Assembly: GCA_017458865.1 (NCBI GenBank)
Contig: JAFSZW010000320.1
Span: forward strand, 1-12,064
Direction: 5' to 3'
DNA from: Clostridia bacterium
Lineage (GTDB): Bacteria > Bacillota > Clostridia > Christensenellales > Aristaeellaceae
DNA length: 12,064 nt
The translations under genes and the position numbers were made by a program. Positions within the stretch are counted from its first letter, which is position 1, and each line of letters begins with the position of its first letter. The notes under the pieces are model-generated. The model was not told where the DNA came from, did no database searches, and was given only the letters and a program-made list of their open reading frames with translations. Positions 1-6,768 of this stretch are shown in pieces.

Positions 1-195
1 CACCGCCTTCGGCACGATGGGGTCGTGATCATCCTCCACAAAATACTGCGGTCTGTCGCCCGTGTTCTTCACGCACTTGTGTGTCAGGTAGTCCTCCACA
101 TACCATTTCTGCATCAGGAGATTCCCTGCGTATTTCTTATTTTCAAAAATGGGTGCTACGGCACTTGGGTCATAAACCGGATATGGATAAGCCAT
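1..195 (-). pseudogene. Large serine recombinase, recombinase-domain fragment (partial, truncated start)
   Basis: Reading the minus strand from the ATG at 193-195 gives an uninterrupted frame to the window edge (65 codons). It includes the stretches KYAGNLLMQKWYVEDYLTHK and RPQYFVEDDHDPIVPKAV. This closely resembles the middle of the recombinase domain of large serine recombinases of Clostridia-type mobile elements (pattern: NEKY-G-LLLQKTY--D-LTKK, then PQYYVE--H-PII). Homology seems to start at about residue 8 (YDPSAVAPIF), which is mid-domain. The N-terminal resolvase catalytic domain with its active serine is absent, and no ribosome binding site precedes the ATG. The frame stays open upstream to the permease stop, but that stretch is the operon terminator, not recombinase. 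I read it as the decayed 5'-truncated remnant of an integrated element; the rest lies outside the window. Family recognition is from memory of the motif, not a search. Confidence 0.72.
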
Positions 196-213
196 GCAGG
201 GACGGCGTCGTCC

Positions 214-248
214 ACATAAAAACAGACTGTGCATTGCACAGTCTGTTT
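214..248 (-). terminator. Rho-independent terminator of the catabolic operon
   Basis: A perfect inverted repeat has 13-bp arms (220-232 and 236-248, AAACAGACTGTGC and its complement) around a 3-nt loop. On the minus strand the stem is followed by a T run (complement of the A run at 218-222). It starts 14 bp after the permease stop codon, so it ends the seven-gene minus-strand operon. It also separates the operon from the recombinase remnant. Confidence 0.9.
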
Positions 249-261
249 GTCTGTCTGATAA

Positions 262-2268
262 TCAGGCAGCGCTGGATTTCTTGGCAGCGGTGATGTTGAA
301 AAAGACCAGCGCCACACCGACAGCCAGAGCGATCAGGGTTGTTACCCAGTTCGGATCTATAAATCCAAGCGCGACAACGAAGAAGACCAGTCGATTCCAC
401 ACCGGCAGCTCCCGCTTGAAGAAACCGGAAACCGACAGGGCCAGGAAGTAGGTGCCCGCGAGCAGCTGCGCCGCGCCGATGGCAATCTCAATGACCGTGC
501 CCTGGAGCAGGATCGCCGGATTGTACACAAAGACAAACGGGCAGAGGAAGCCAACCAGCGCGAAGAGCATGCCTCTCAGGCCTGTCTTCATGGCATCTGC
601 ACCGGCTATGCCGGCCGCCGTATACGAGGCAACGCAGACAGGCGGGGTGATCTGGGCCATGATGCCGTAATAGAAGACGAACATGTTGGCAACCAGCGGC
701 TGGATGCCGAGGGAACGAAGGGTAGGCACGAACAGTGTTACGCCAACCAGGTAAGCGGCAACTGTCGGCAGGGCCATGCCCAGCAGCATGCAGCCGATCA
801 TCGCGATCAGCAGCGCCACGAACAGGTTGCTCATGCCGAGGCCGGCAATGACGCCGGAAAGGTTCGTCGCCAGGGACGTCTGTTCGGTCATAACGTCAAT
901 GATAATACCGCATGCAGCAGTAGGAATTGCAATTTCAGCAGCGGATTTGGCGCCATCCAGCATGCTCTTCCAGAGCTGTTTGAGGCCGGCAAAATTGCCG
1001 CCCTTGATGCCGTTTACGATGTTGCTCGCTGCATTCTGGGGACCTTTCTCAAGGAAGAAACTGACCACATTGCATGCCAGGCAGACAAAGATGCCGTACA
1101 TGCCGCTGCGCATCAGGGAGAATCCGCGCATGATGCTGACGATCAGAACGACGACCGGCAGGAGCAGGTACATTCTGGGCAGAAGCGGTCTTTCGACCTG
1201 AATCTTCGCATCCTCAGACTGTTTGCTGCGGCTGGCACGTTTCTGTGCAAGCAGGGAAACAAGGACAAACACGCCAAAGTAGTAGGCAAATGCGGGGATA
1301 ATGGCATCCGCAGCCACCGTCAGATAGTTGACGCCCAGCATTTCTGCCATGATGAATGCGCCGACACCCATGATCGGGGGCATGATCTGGCCGCCTGTTG
1401 AGGCAACGGCTTCAATGGCACCGGCCTCCTCAGGTTCGTATCCGATTTTCTTCATCATCGGGATGGTCATAACGCCGGTCGTCGCCACGTTGGCAACAGC
1501 AGAACCGGAAACCATGCCCATGAGACCGGAGGAAATAACGGCCGCCTTCGCCGGACCGCCGGAGGACTTGTTGGAGAACTTGAGTCCAACATCAATCAGC
1601 AGCTGTCCGCCGCCGCACTCGGAGAAGAATGCGCCGAATACGATGAAGTAGAACAGGCTCGTACAGCTGGTCGTCAGCGGCGTTCCGTAGACACCGCTCT
1701 CACCGAGGATCATGCCTGCGCAGAATGTCTTGAGCATCTTCGCAAAAGACTTGCCCTTGGTATAGAGCACGGTTCCTTTCGGGAAGTACTGTGCCGTCCA
1801 GGAGTACACGATAAAGGCAATAATGAAGAAAAACAGGATGTTGCCCAGTGTGCGCCTGACTGCCTCAAGCAACAGCACAATGATGCACACCATTGCCACA
1901 TAGTCGATCGTCTGGACCGGTGATACCACCTTGTCAAAGTCCCTGAGACGACCAAAGTTTGTCACCGTGTAGATGACGACAAAGATGATGGCAGCAAAGA
2001 AAATGAGGTCAATCCATCTGAGCGCCGCCCATTTGTTGAGCTCCGCATCAGAAACGGTTGTATGATTCTCCTCTGCCTTCTTTTTCAGCTTTTTCTGATA
2101 GCCTTTGTCAATCGGATTGTACAGGAAAACCAGAGACAGCGCAAAACACATATGCAGCGGTGTCTGCAGCATCACTGTCAATTGCTTGACAAGGGCCAGA
2201 TACATCTGAAATACGAAGAACGCTACGGTCAGCGCTATCGTACAATACCAGCGAACTTTTTTCGACAT
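262..2268 (-). CDS. TRAP transporter permease, fused small and large subunits (4TM/12TM fusion)
   Basis: This is the integral membrane part of a TAXI-type TRAP transporter, a sodium- or proton-driven secondary importer of organic or sugar acids that needs the binding protein encoded just upstream. The 668-residue length fits the fused DctQ-DctM family. The N-terminal part (about residues 8-155) has several hydrophobic helices interrupted by a lysine-rich loop (54-70). The DctM part follows, with hallmark loops GSAVANVATTG (255-265) and TGGQIMPPIMG (291-301). The second half repeats the pattern with GMALPTVAAYL and ITPPVCVASYTAAG. I chose the ATG at 2268 because GAAAGGA lies about 11 nt before it. 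A start 12 codons upstream (2304) is possible but has a poorer ribosome site. The gene is last in the operon, 141 bp after the binding-protein gene, with a hairpin between them. Confidence 0.93.
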   Translation of the reverse strand: MSKKVRWYCTIALTVAFFVFQMYLALVKQLTVMLQTPLHMCFALSLVFLYNPIDKGYQKKLKKKAEENHTTVSDAELNKWAALRWIDLIFFAAIIFVVIYTVTNFGRLRDFDKVVSPVQTIDYVAMVCIIVLLLEAVRRTLGNILFFFIIAFIVYSWTAQYFPKGTVLYTKGKSFAKMLKTFCAGMILGESGVYGTPLTTSCTSLFYFIVFGAFFSECGGGQLLIDVGLKFSNKSSGGPAKAAVISSGLMGMVSGSAVANVATTGVMTIPMMKKIGYEPEEAGAIEAVASTGGQIMPPIMGVGAFIMAEMLGVNYLTVAADAIIPAFAYYFGVFVLVSLLAQKRASRSKQSEDAKIQVERPLLPRMYLLLPVVVLIVSIMRGFSLMRSGMYGIFVCLACNVVSFFLEKGPQNAASNIVNGIKGGNFAGLKQLWKSMLDGAKSAAEIAIPTAACGIIIDVMTEQTSLATNLSGVIAGLGMSNLFVALLIAMIGCMLLGMALPTVAAYLVGVTLFVPTLRSLGIQPLVANMFVFYYGIMAQITPPVCVASYTAAGIAGADAMKTGLRGMLFALVGFLCPFVFVYNPAILLQGTVIEIAIGAAQLLAGTYFLALSVSGFFKRELPVWNRLVFFVVALGFIDPNWVTTLIALAVGVALVFFNITAAKKSSAA

Positions 2269-2365
2269 GGCCACGCCGGTCCTTTCGTTTTGATTCAAAA
2301 GCATGTCTTTCAGATCCTGTTCAGAGCACTTTCAGGGTCCCTATCCCTTGTGCGCTGTCATAAGC

Positions 2366-2390
2366 CGGGGTGCAGACGGGCTGCACCCCG
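2366..2390 (-). other. Intercistronic stem-loop between binding protein and permease genes
   Basis: The arms CGGGGTGCAG (2366-2375) and CTGCACCCCG (2381-2390) pair perfectly over 10 bp around a 5-nt loop. No T run follows on the minus strand, so it is not a canonical terminator. It sits 19 bp past the stop codon of the binding-protein gene. A stable hairpin here commonly protects the upstream message or causes partial termination, giving more binding protein than permease. That role is inferred. Confidence 0.7.
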
Positions 2391-2409
2391 TAATGGTCCG
2401 GGTCGTTAA

Positions 2410-3408
2410 TTACTCAGCGGCATAGCCCATTTCCTTGTAGTAACGGGCAGCGCCAGGATGCAGTTCGCAGCCGGTCAGGGCCTTGGAGCCTGCAACGGTA
2501 GGATCGAAGTAACCGAGGGCAGCAGAGGCATCCTTCAGGATGTCCTTGTTCTCGCACATGGCCTTGGTGATCTCGTAGGCAACTTCCTCATCGAGGTTGG
2601 CGCTGACGAGCACGCACTGCTGGGAACCAACAGTCTTGATCGCCTCAGTCTGGCCATTCCAGGTGTTCGGCTCAACGGTGATGTAGTCAAAGCCCTCATC
2701 ACAGAGCTTGGCAAGGGTGTCATCAGAAAGCTGCACATCGTACATGGCATGGTTGATGCAGAGCTCGGTGGTGTTGGCCTGGCCGGCACCGATGTGGTCA
2801 ACCGTCATCTCATAGAGATCGTCCTGCAGGCCGTCCTTGATCTGAGCGCCACCGGTCTTCTCGACCACGCCGCCCCAGGAGACGATGTCATCAAAAGTTA
2901 CACCAAGCACGCCGAAGACCTTCTCGGCAGCCAGCTCGCCAAGGGTACCGTTCTTCTTGATGACCAGCTTGATGGGATACTTCTTCTCAACGAGTTCCTC
3001 AACGGTCTTGATGCCGGTCTCATCAACGAACTTCTGGGTGAACATGACGTTGACGAAGTCATGGCCGAGGCCGCCTGCGATGCAGCGGACATCCGGGCAT
3101 ACCGGAACGCTGGCAGACTCAATGCCCGTGGTGGCTGCCCACAGCGCGGGTGCGGAATTGGACATGGTCAGGTCCGCTTCCTCGTCCTGGATGAGCCACG
3201 GAGAGGAAACATTGCCGGCGGAGTTGGTGGTCAGGGAAACATTGATTCCGTCCACCTTCTGGATGACGGTCTGGATCGCGGTTGCATAGGTGTAGCCGGC
3301 AGTACCGGTTTCCTGGGTGCCGAAAGTCAGGTCTGCATCAAGTGCGAAAGCCGGAACAACCAGCAGCAGCATCATTGCAGCCAGGACAAATGCCAGAGTC
3401 TTTTTCAT
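2410..3408 (-). CDS. TAXI family TRAP transporter solute-binding protein
   Basis: This is the extracytoplasmic receptor that captures the substrate and delivers it to the fused TRAP permease. The 332-residue protein starts with a classical signal peptide: MKK, a hydrophobic core (about 5-18), then PAFA with likely signal peptidase I cleavage at A22/L23. The mature start (LTFGTQETGTAGYTYATAIQ, then TTNSAGNVSSP, then EADLTMSNS) follows the TAXI pattern of a glycine-rich ligand loop and an S-x-GN motif. Length is normal for the family. I chose the ATG at 3408 because AAAGGA precedes it at good distance; an ATG 18 codons upstream would bury the signal peptide. There is no lipobox cysteine, unlike most binding proteins of single-membrane Bacillota. 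The ligand cannot be read from the sequence; the neighbours suggest a sugar acid or its conjugate. Confidence 0.93.
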   Translation of the reverse strand: MKKTLAFVLAAMMLLLVVPAFALDADLTFGTQETGTAGYTYATAIQTVIQKVDGINVSLTTNSAGNVSSPWLIQDEEADLTMSNSAPALWAATTGIESASVPVCPDVRCIAGGLGHDFVNVMFTQKFVDETGIKTVEELVEKKYPIKLVIKKNGTLGELAAEKVFGVLGVTFDDIVSWGGVVEKTGGAQIKDGLQDDLYEMTVDHIGAGQANTTELCINHAMYDVQLSDDTLAKLCDEGFDYITVEPNTWNGQTEAIKTVGSQQCVLVSANLDEEVAYEITKAMCENKDILKDASAALGYFDPTVAGSKALTGCELHPGAARYYKEMGYAAE

Positions 3409-3423
3409 GATAGAGTCCTTTCT

Positions 3424-3468
3424 AATCCGTATGGATTGTAAAATATTGCTGATGGGAGTCACCTCCCA
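3424..3468 (-). other. Two small hairpins in the leader of the binding-protein gene
   Basis: The 71-bp gap between the PdxA-like gene and the binding-protein gene has two inverted repeats. The first to be transcribed (3453-3468) has 6-bp arms TGGGAG/CTCCCA and, on the minus strand, a GTGA loop, which fits the stable GNRA class. The second (3424-3437) has 5-bp arms AATCC/GGATT and lies just upstream of the AAAGGA ribosome site. Neither has a T run. They may mark an RNA processing or stability boundary upstream of the transporter genes; this is inference. Confidence 0.45.
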
Positions 3469-3479
3469 GGAAGCCGAGT

Positions 3480-4538
3480 TTACTGTGCCTGCTTTTTCTG
3501 CAGACGGCTCTTGGAGAGCCGGATGGCATAGTCGATGGAATTGAGCAGGCTGAGCTCATTGGCAACGCCCTTCCCCGCCTGGTCAAAAGCCGTTCCATGA
3601 TCGACGGAGACACGCACGATGGGTAGCCCCAGCGTGATGTTCACGCCCTCGACCGCATCCCACTTCTTCTCCTCATTGTTGTACACAAAGCCGACAACCT
3701 TGAGCGGGATATGCCCCTGATCGTGATACATGGCCACAACGATGTCATACCAGCCGCCGCGCGCCTTGGAGAAGATGGTATCCGGCGGTACCGGACCATC
3801 TGCGTTGATGCCCATTGCGCGGGCTGCCTCAATGGCCGGCGTGATCTCCTCAATCTCCTCCCGTCCAAACAGGCCGTTTTCGCCGCTGTGCGGATTGAGT
3901 CCGGCAACGCCTACCCGGGGCTCCGCGATGCCAAGATCCTTGCAGGCCTGGTTGGCAATCTGGATCACCTCAAGCACGCGCTCCTTCTTCACCCGGTCAC
4001 AAGCCTCGCGAAGGGAGACATGAGTCGAAACATGCACGACGCGCAGATTGCGGTGCGCCAGCATCATCGTGTACTTCTTCGTATTGGTGTAATGCGCGTA
4101 CACCTCTGTATGGCCGGAGTAGTGATGGCCGGCCTTGTTGATGGCCTCTTTGTTGAAGGCATTGGTCACCGTGCCGTCGATCTCGTCCGCGTTGGCCAGC
4201 TCAATGACCTTCTTCACATACTGGAAGGCCGCCTCGCCTGCCATGACGGAAACCTGGCCGATGGGCATGCTGTCCGGATCCACCAGCTGCATGTCAAAGA
4301 CATCAATGGTTCCCGGCGTAAAGTATGCTTCGCTGACCGCATGGACAGGATGGATTTTGATCTCCTCATGTCCTGCAACCTTGAGCGCGCGCTCCATCAT
4401 GCAGGCGTCACCGACCACCAGCGGGCAGCACTGATCGTAGATTTCCGGACGGCTGAGCGCCTTGACGGTAATCTCCGGCCCAATGGACGCGGGATCGCCC
4501 ATGGTAATGCCAAGAATCGGTTTCTCTAACCTGTTCAT
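3480..4538 (-). CDS. pdxA: PdxA-family 4-phospho-tetronate (or 4-phosphohydroxythreonine) dehydrogenase
   Basis: PdxA-fold enzymes use NAD and a divalent metal to oxidise and decarboxylate a 4-phosphorylated four-carbon acid. The 352 residues carry the family signatures: ITMGDPASIGPE (11-22), NKEAINKAGHHYSGHTE (129-145), GLNPHSGENGLFG (213-225), VPPDTIF (250-256), YHDQGHIPLK (271-280) and DHGTAFDQAGKG (313-324). Three histidines spaced like the E. coli PdxA metal ligands are present (about H173, H217, H272). A second gene in the operon encodes a DUF1537 kinase. That pairing is the known signature of PdxA2, which turns 4-phospho-D-threonate or -erythronate into dihydroxyacetone phosphate plus CO2, so catabolism is more likely than vitamin B6 synthesis. 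A roughly 12-residue insertion (about 285-297) lengthens the protein beyond E. coli PdxA. A GAGGAGG ribosome site precedes the ATG, 14 bp from the upstream gene's stop, suggesting translational coupling. Confidence 0.9.
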   Translation of the reverse strand: MNRLEKPILGITMGDPASIGPEITVKALSRPEIYDQCCPLVVGDACMMERALKVAGHEEIKIHPVHAVSEAYFTPGTIDVFDMQLVDPDSMPIGQVSVMAGEAAFQYVKKVIELANADEIDGTVTNAFNKEAINKAGHHYSGHTEVYAHYTNTKKYTMMLAHRNLRVVHVSTHVSLREACDRVKKERVLEVIQIANQACKDLGIAEPRVGVAGLNPHSGENGLFGREEIEEITPAIEAARAMGINADGPVPPDTIFSKARGGWYDIVVAMYHDQGHIPLKVVGFVYNNEEKKWDAVEGVNITLGLPIVRVSVDHGTAFDQAGKGVANELSLLNSIDYAIRLSKSRLQKKQAQ

Positions 4539-4552
4539 CGTATCCTCCTCAA

Positions 4553-5461
4553 TCAGTTCATGCCTCTGGCCCTGTTCTCCTCAAGGACCTTCAGCAGCAT
4601 TTCCATACCTTCATCGCACAGATAGTTGAACGGGCTGCGGCACTCGCCGACCGGGTATCCAAGCGCCTTGACCGCTTTCTTGACGATCGTATTCGGATTG
4701 CCGAACTTGAACACTGCACGGAAGCTGGCGATGGAATCCTGCGCAACCTGCGCCTCCTCAAGCTTACCGGCCTTGAACAGATCGTAGATGGAGGCCAGCA
4801 CATGCGGATACACGTTTGCGCATCCCGCAATGCCGCCGGCACCGCCGGCCTTGAGGGACGGCAGAATCAGGGAGTCATTGCCGGAAAGCACGCGGAAATC
4901 CTTGGGCAGATCCTGCGTCAGGCGGATATAGGCCTGCAGATTCTCCCAGTCACCGCTTGAATCCTTGGCGCCCATGATCACATCGACATCCTTTGCAAGC
5001 CTGGCGACCGTTTCAGGAAGCAGCTTGTTGCCGGTTCTGGCAGGGATGTTGTAGAGGACGATCGGGACATTTACCTTCATCGCGACCTTTACATAGTGGT
5101 CATACAGTTCCTTCTGCGATGCTGCCGCAAAGCTCGGGGTAATAATGGAAAGCACGTCCGCGCCCATCTTCTCCGCCTGGACGCTCTGACGAATCGTATC
5201 GTTCGTCGAGATGCAGCCGGTGCCGGCATAAACCGGAACGCGGCCCTTGACCTGGTCAATCATCGCCTCGAGCACTGCGTACTTCTCATTCTCACTGAGA
5301 ATGTAACCCTCGCCGTTGGTGCCAAAGGCAAACAGGCCGTGAACACCGCCCTCAAGCTGACGTTCAATCTGCCGTCTGAGTTCATCCAGATTGAGGCTCT
5401 CGTCCTCATTCATCGGGGTCAGGATCGGGGGAATAATGCCATGAATGTCTGCTACTCTCAT
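4553..5461 (-). CDS. DapA-family (dihydrodipicolinate synthase-like) aldolase/lyase
   Basis: This is a class I Schiff-base TIM-barrel enzyme of 302 residues, the usual family length. The Schiff-base lysine is in IMGAKDSSG (K166) and the catalytic tyrosine in LYNIPARTG (Y137). The ketoacid-binding loop is GTNGEG (47-52), where lysine-biosynthetic enzymes usually have GTTGE and sialate lyases GSTGE. R142 after the tyrosine is retained. It is probably not the biosynthetic enzyme: it sits in a catabolic operon with a transporter and dehydrogenases. Family members in such settings cleave or dehydrate 2-keto-3-deoxy sugar acids or related compounds, releasing pyruvate and an aldehyde or 2-oxoglutarate semialdehyde. 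A GAGAGG ribosome site lies 8 nt before the ATG at 5461, weaker than those of its neighbours. The substrate is not determinable from the sequence. Confidence 0.9.
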   Translation of the reverse strand: MRVADIHGIIPPILTPMNEDESLNLDELRRQIERQLEGGVHGLFAFGTNGEGYILSENEKYAVLEAMIDQVKGRVPVYAGTGCISTNDTIRQSVQAEKMGADVLSIITPSFAAASQKELYDHYVKVAMKVNVPIVLYNIPARTGNKLLPETVARLAKDVDVIMGAKDSSGDWENLQAYIRLTQDLPKDFRVLSGNDSLILPSLKAGGAGGIAGCANVYPHVLASIYDLFKAGKLEEAQVAQDSIASFRAVFKFGNPNTIVKKAVKALGYPVGECRSPFNYLCDEGMEMLLKVLEENRARGMN

Positions 5462-5579
5462 CTCTGATACCTCTCTCTTTTGGACCGCACCGGGCGTTCC
5501 GTCCAGCTGTGCGTCCCTGATTCCTTATTGACATGCCGGCCAGGGGCCGGACCCACGCCTTCCTCGCAACTGCCGCTTT
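5462..5579 (-). other. Intergenic gap with GC-rich hairpin between alcohol dehydrogenase and DapA-like genes
   Basis: This 118-bp gap is longer than most gaps in the operon. It contains the compact inverted repeat CCGGCC-AGG-GGCCGG (5536-5550) without a T run. I see no convincing promoter on the minus strand, so the DapA-like gene is probably read through from upstream. The hairpin may modulate message stability. Confidence 0.5.
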
Positions 5580-6740
5580 TTACAGAACAGACTTGTAGAT
5601 CTCCCTTGCCGCCTCGGGCGTAATCTCCCGCATGTTGTTGACCAGGAGACGCTTGACCTGCATGCCTGCCTCAACCAGACCATCAAGATCCGCTTCCGGC
5701 ACACCGTACGGCTTAAGGCTCGTCGGGATATCCAGATGCTTCACAATCTCGTCAAGCCGCCGGATGATCCAGGCGCTCTTCTCCTCAACAGTCGTCAGAT
5801 TGCTGCCATCATGCGCGCACTGATCATAGCAGTCAGCAAAGCGGGCGCGGCAGACCGGCTCGTTGTATTTCATGACCGGCACCAGCAGAATCGCATTGGA
5901 AACGCCGTGTGCGATGTGGTACTTGCCGCCCAGCGGATAGGACAGGGCATGCACGCCGGTGGTACCGCTGGCCGTGATCGCGAGGCCGCCATAGAATGCA
6001 GCAATCTGCATGGCATTCTTCGCATCCATTGCATCCGGATCATCGCAGGCCTTCTCGATGTTGTTCAGAATCAGATCGAGACCGCGCAGTGCGAACGTAT
6101 CCGACAGCGGGTTTGCCTTATTGGACGTATAACACTCAATGCAGTGGGCCAGTGCATCCACGCCGGTCGCCGCTGCAATGGGCCGCGGGAGGTTCTTGAT
6201 CATCCGCGCATCCAGGATGACATAGTCGGCAATCATGTTCTCATTGACGATGCCGACCTTGAGCTCCTTCTCAGGCACCGCCACGATGGCATTGGGCGTC
6301 ACCTCGGCGCCTGTTCCGGCAGTCGTCGGAATCAGGACGATCGGCACGCACTTCCTGGCCATGCCCGGATTATCGAGCAGTTCCTTGACACCGTACTCAT
6401 CGGTTACCAGCACGCTGGCGAGCTTTGCCGCGTCCATGACGCTGCCGCCGCCGCAGGCAACGATGAGATCCGCACCGCGCTGCTTGAAATCATCAATAAG
6501 GCGCTGGACGGACATGTAATCCGGTTCCGGCCGGAGATCATCAAGCACATAATACTCGGCGCCACTGGCCTTGACTGCTGCCTCAGGCAGGGCAAACAGT
6601 CCGGTCTTCTCAATGCCCGGGTCGGTAAACATGGCTACCTTCTTTGAGCCCAGTGCGCGGACAATCTCGGTAATGTTGTCCATGGCATTGACGCCGCCAT
6701 AGACTGCATGAGGCATTTTCAGATTGTAACGGTCCAACAT
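5580..6740 (-). CDS. Iron-containing (group III) alcohol dehydrogenase
   Basis: This is a cytoplasmic NAD(P)-dependent dehydrogenase that reduces short aldehydes or oxidises alcohols, of the FucO/1,3-propanediol dehydrogenase type. The 386-residue length is typical. The N-terminal nucleotide-binding domain has GGGSVMDAAK (97-106) and PTTAGTGAEVTP (138-149). The C-terminal metal domain has all four ligands expected from lactaldehyde reductase FucO: D195 and H199 (VDALAHCIE), H264 (GVHALSYPLGG) and H278 (YHIAHG). It should therefore be active. The ATG at 6740 follows GAGGAGG closely. The gene starts 28 bp after the sialidase-like gene ends. In this operon it may reduce the aldehyde released by the DapA-like lyase, or oxidise a hydroxyl of the imported compound. 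The exact substrate is unknown. Confidence 0.93.
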   Translation of the reverse strand: MLDRYNLKMPHAVYGGVNAMDNITEIVRALGSKKVAMFTDPGIEKTGLFALPEAAVKASGAEYYVLDDLRPEPDYMSVQRLIDDFKQRGADLIVACGGGSVMDAAKLASVLVTDEYGVKELLDNPGMARKCVPIVLIPTTAGTGAEVTPNAIVAVPEKELKVGIVNENMIADYVILDARMIKNLPRPIAAATGVDALAHCIECYTSNKANPLSDTFALRGLDLILNNIEKACDDPDAMDAKNAMQIAAFYGGLAITASGTTGVHALSYPLGGKYHIAHGVSNAILLVPVMKYNEPVCRARFADCYDQCAHDGSNLTTVEEKSAWIIRRLDEIVKHLDIPTSLKPYGVPEADLDGLVEAGMQVKRLLVNNMREITPEAAREIYKSVL

Positions 6741-6768
6741 CGTCTTTCCTCCTCAATGATTCCGGTCT

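Noticed and set aside
2458..3441. Long plus-strand frame (327 codons) opposite the binding-protein gene
   Set aside because: It is an antisense shadow of the TAXI gene, which has a signal peptide, family motifs and a ribosome site.
3711..4529. Long plus-strand frame (272 codons) opposite the PdxA-like gene
   Set aside because: It is an antisense shadow caused by GC-rich codon structure. The PdxA motifs on the minus strand are unambiguous.
5736..6647. Long plus-strand frame (303 codons) opposite the alcohol dehydrogenase gene
   Set aside because: It is an antisense shadow with no recognisable motifs, while the minus strand has all metal ligands of the iron alcohol dehydrogenase family.
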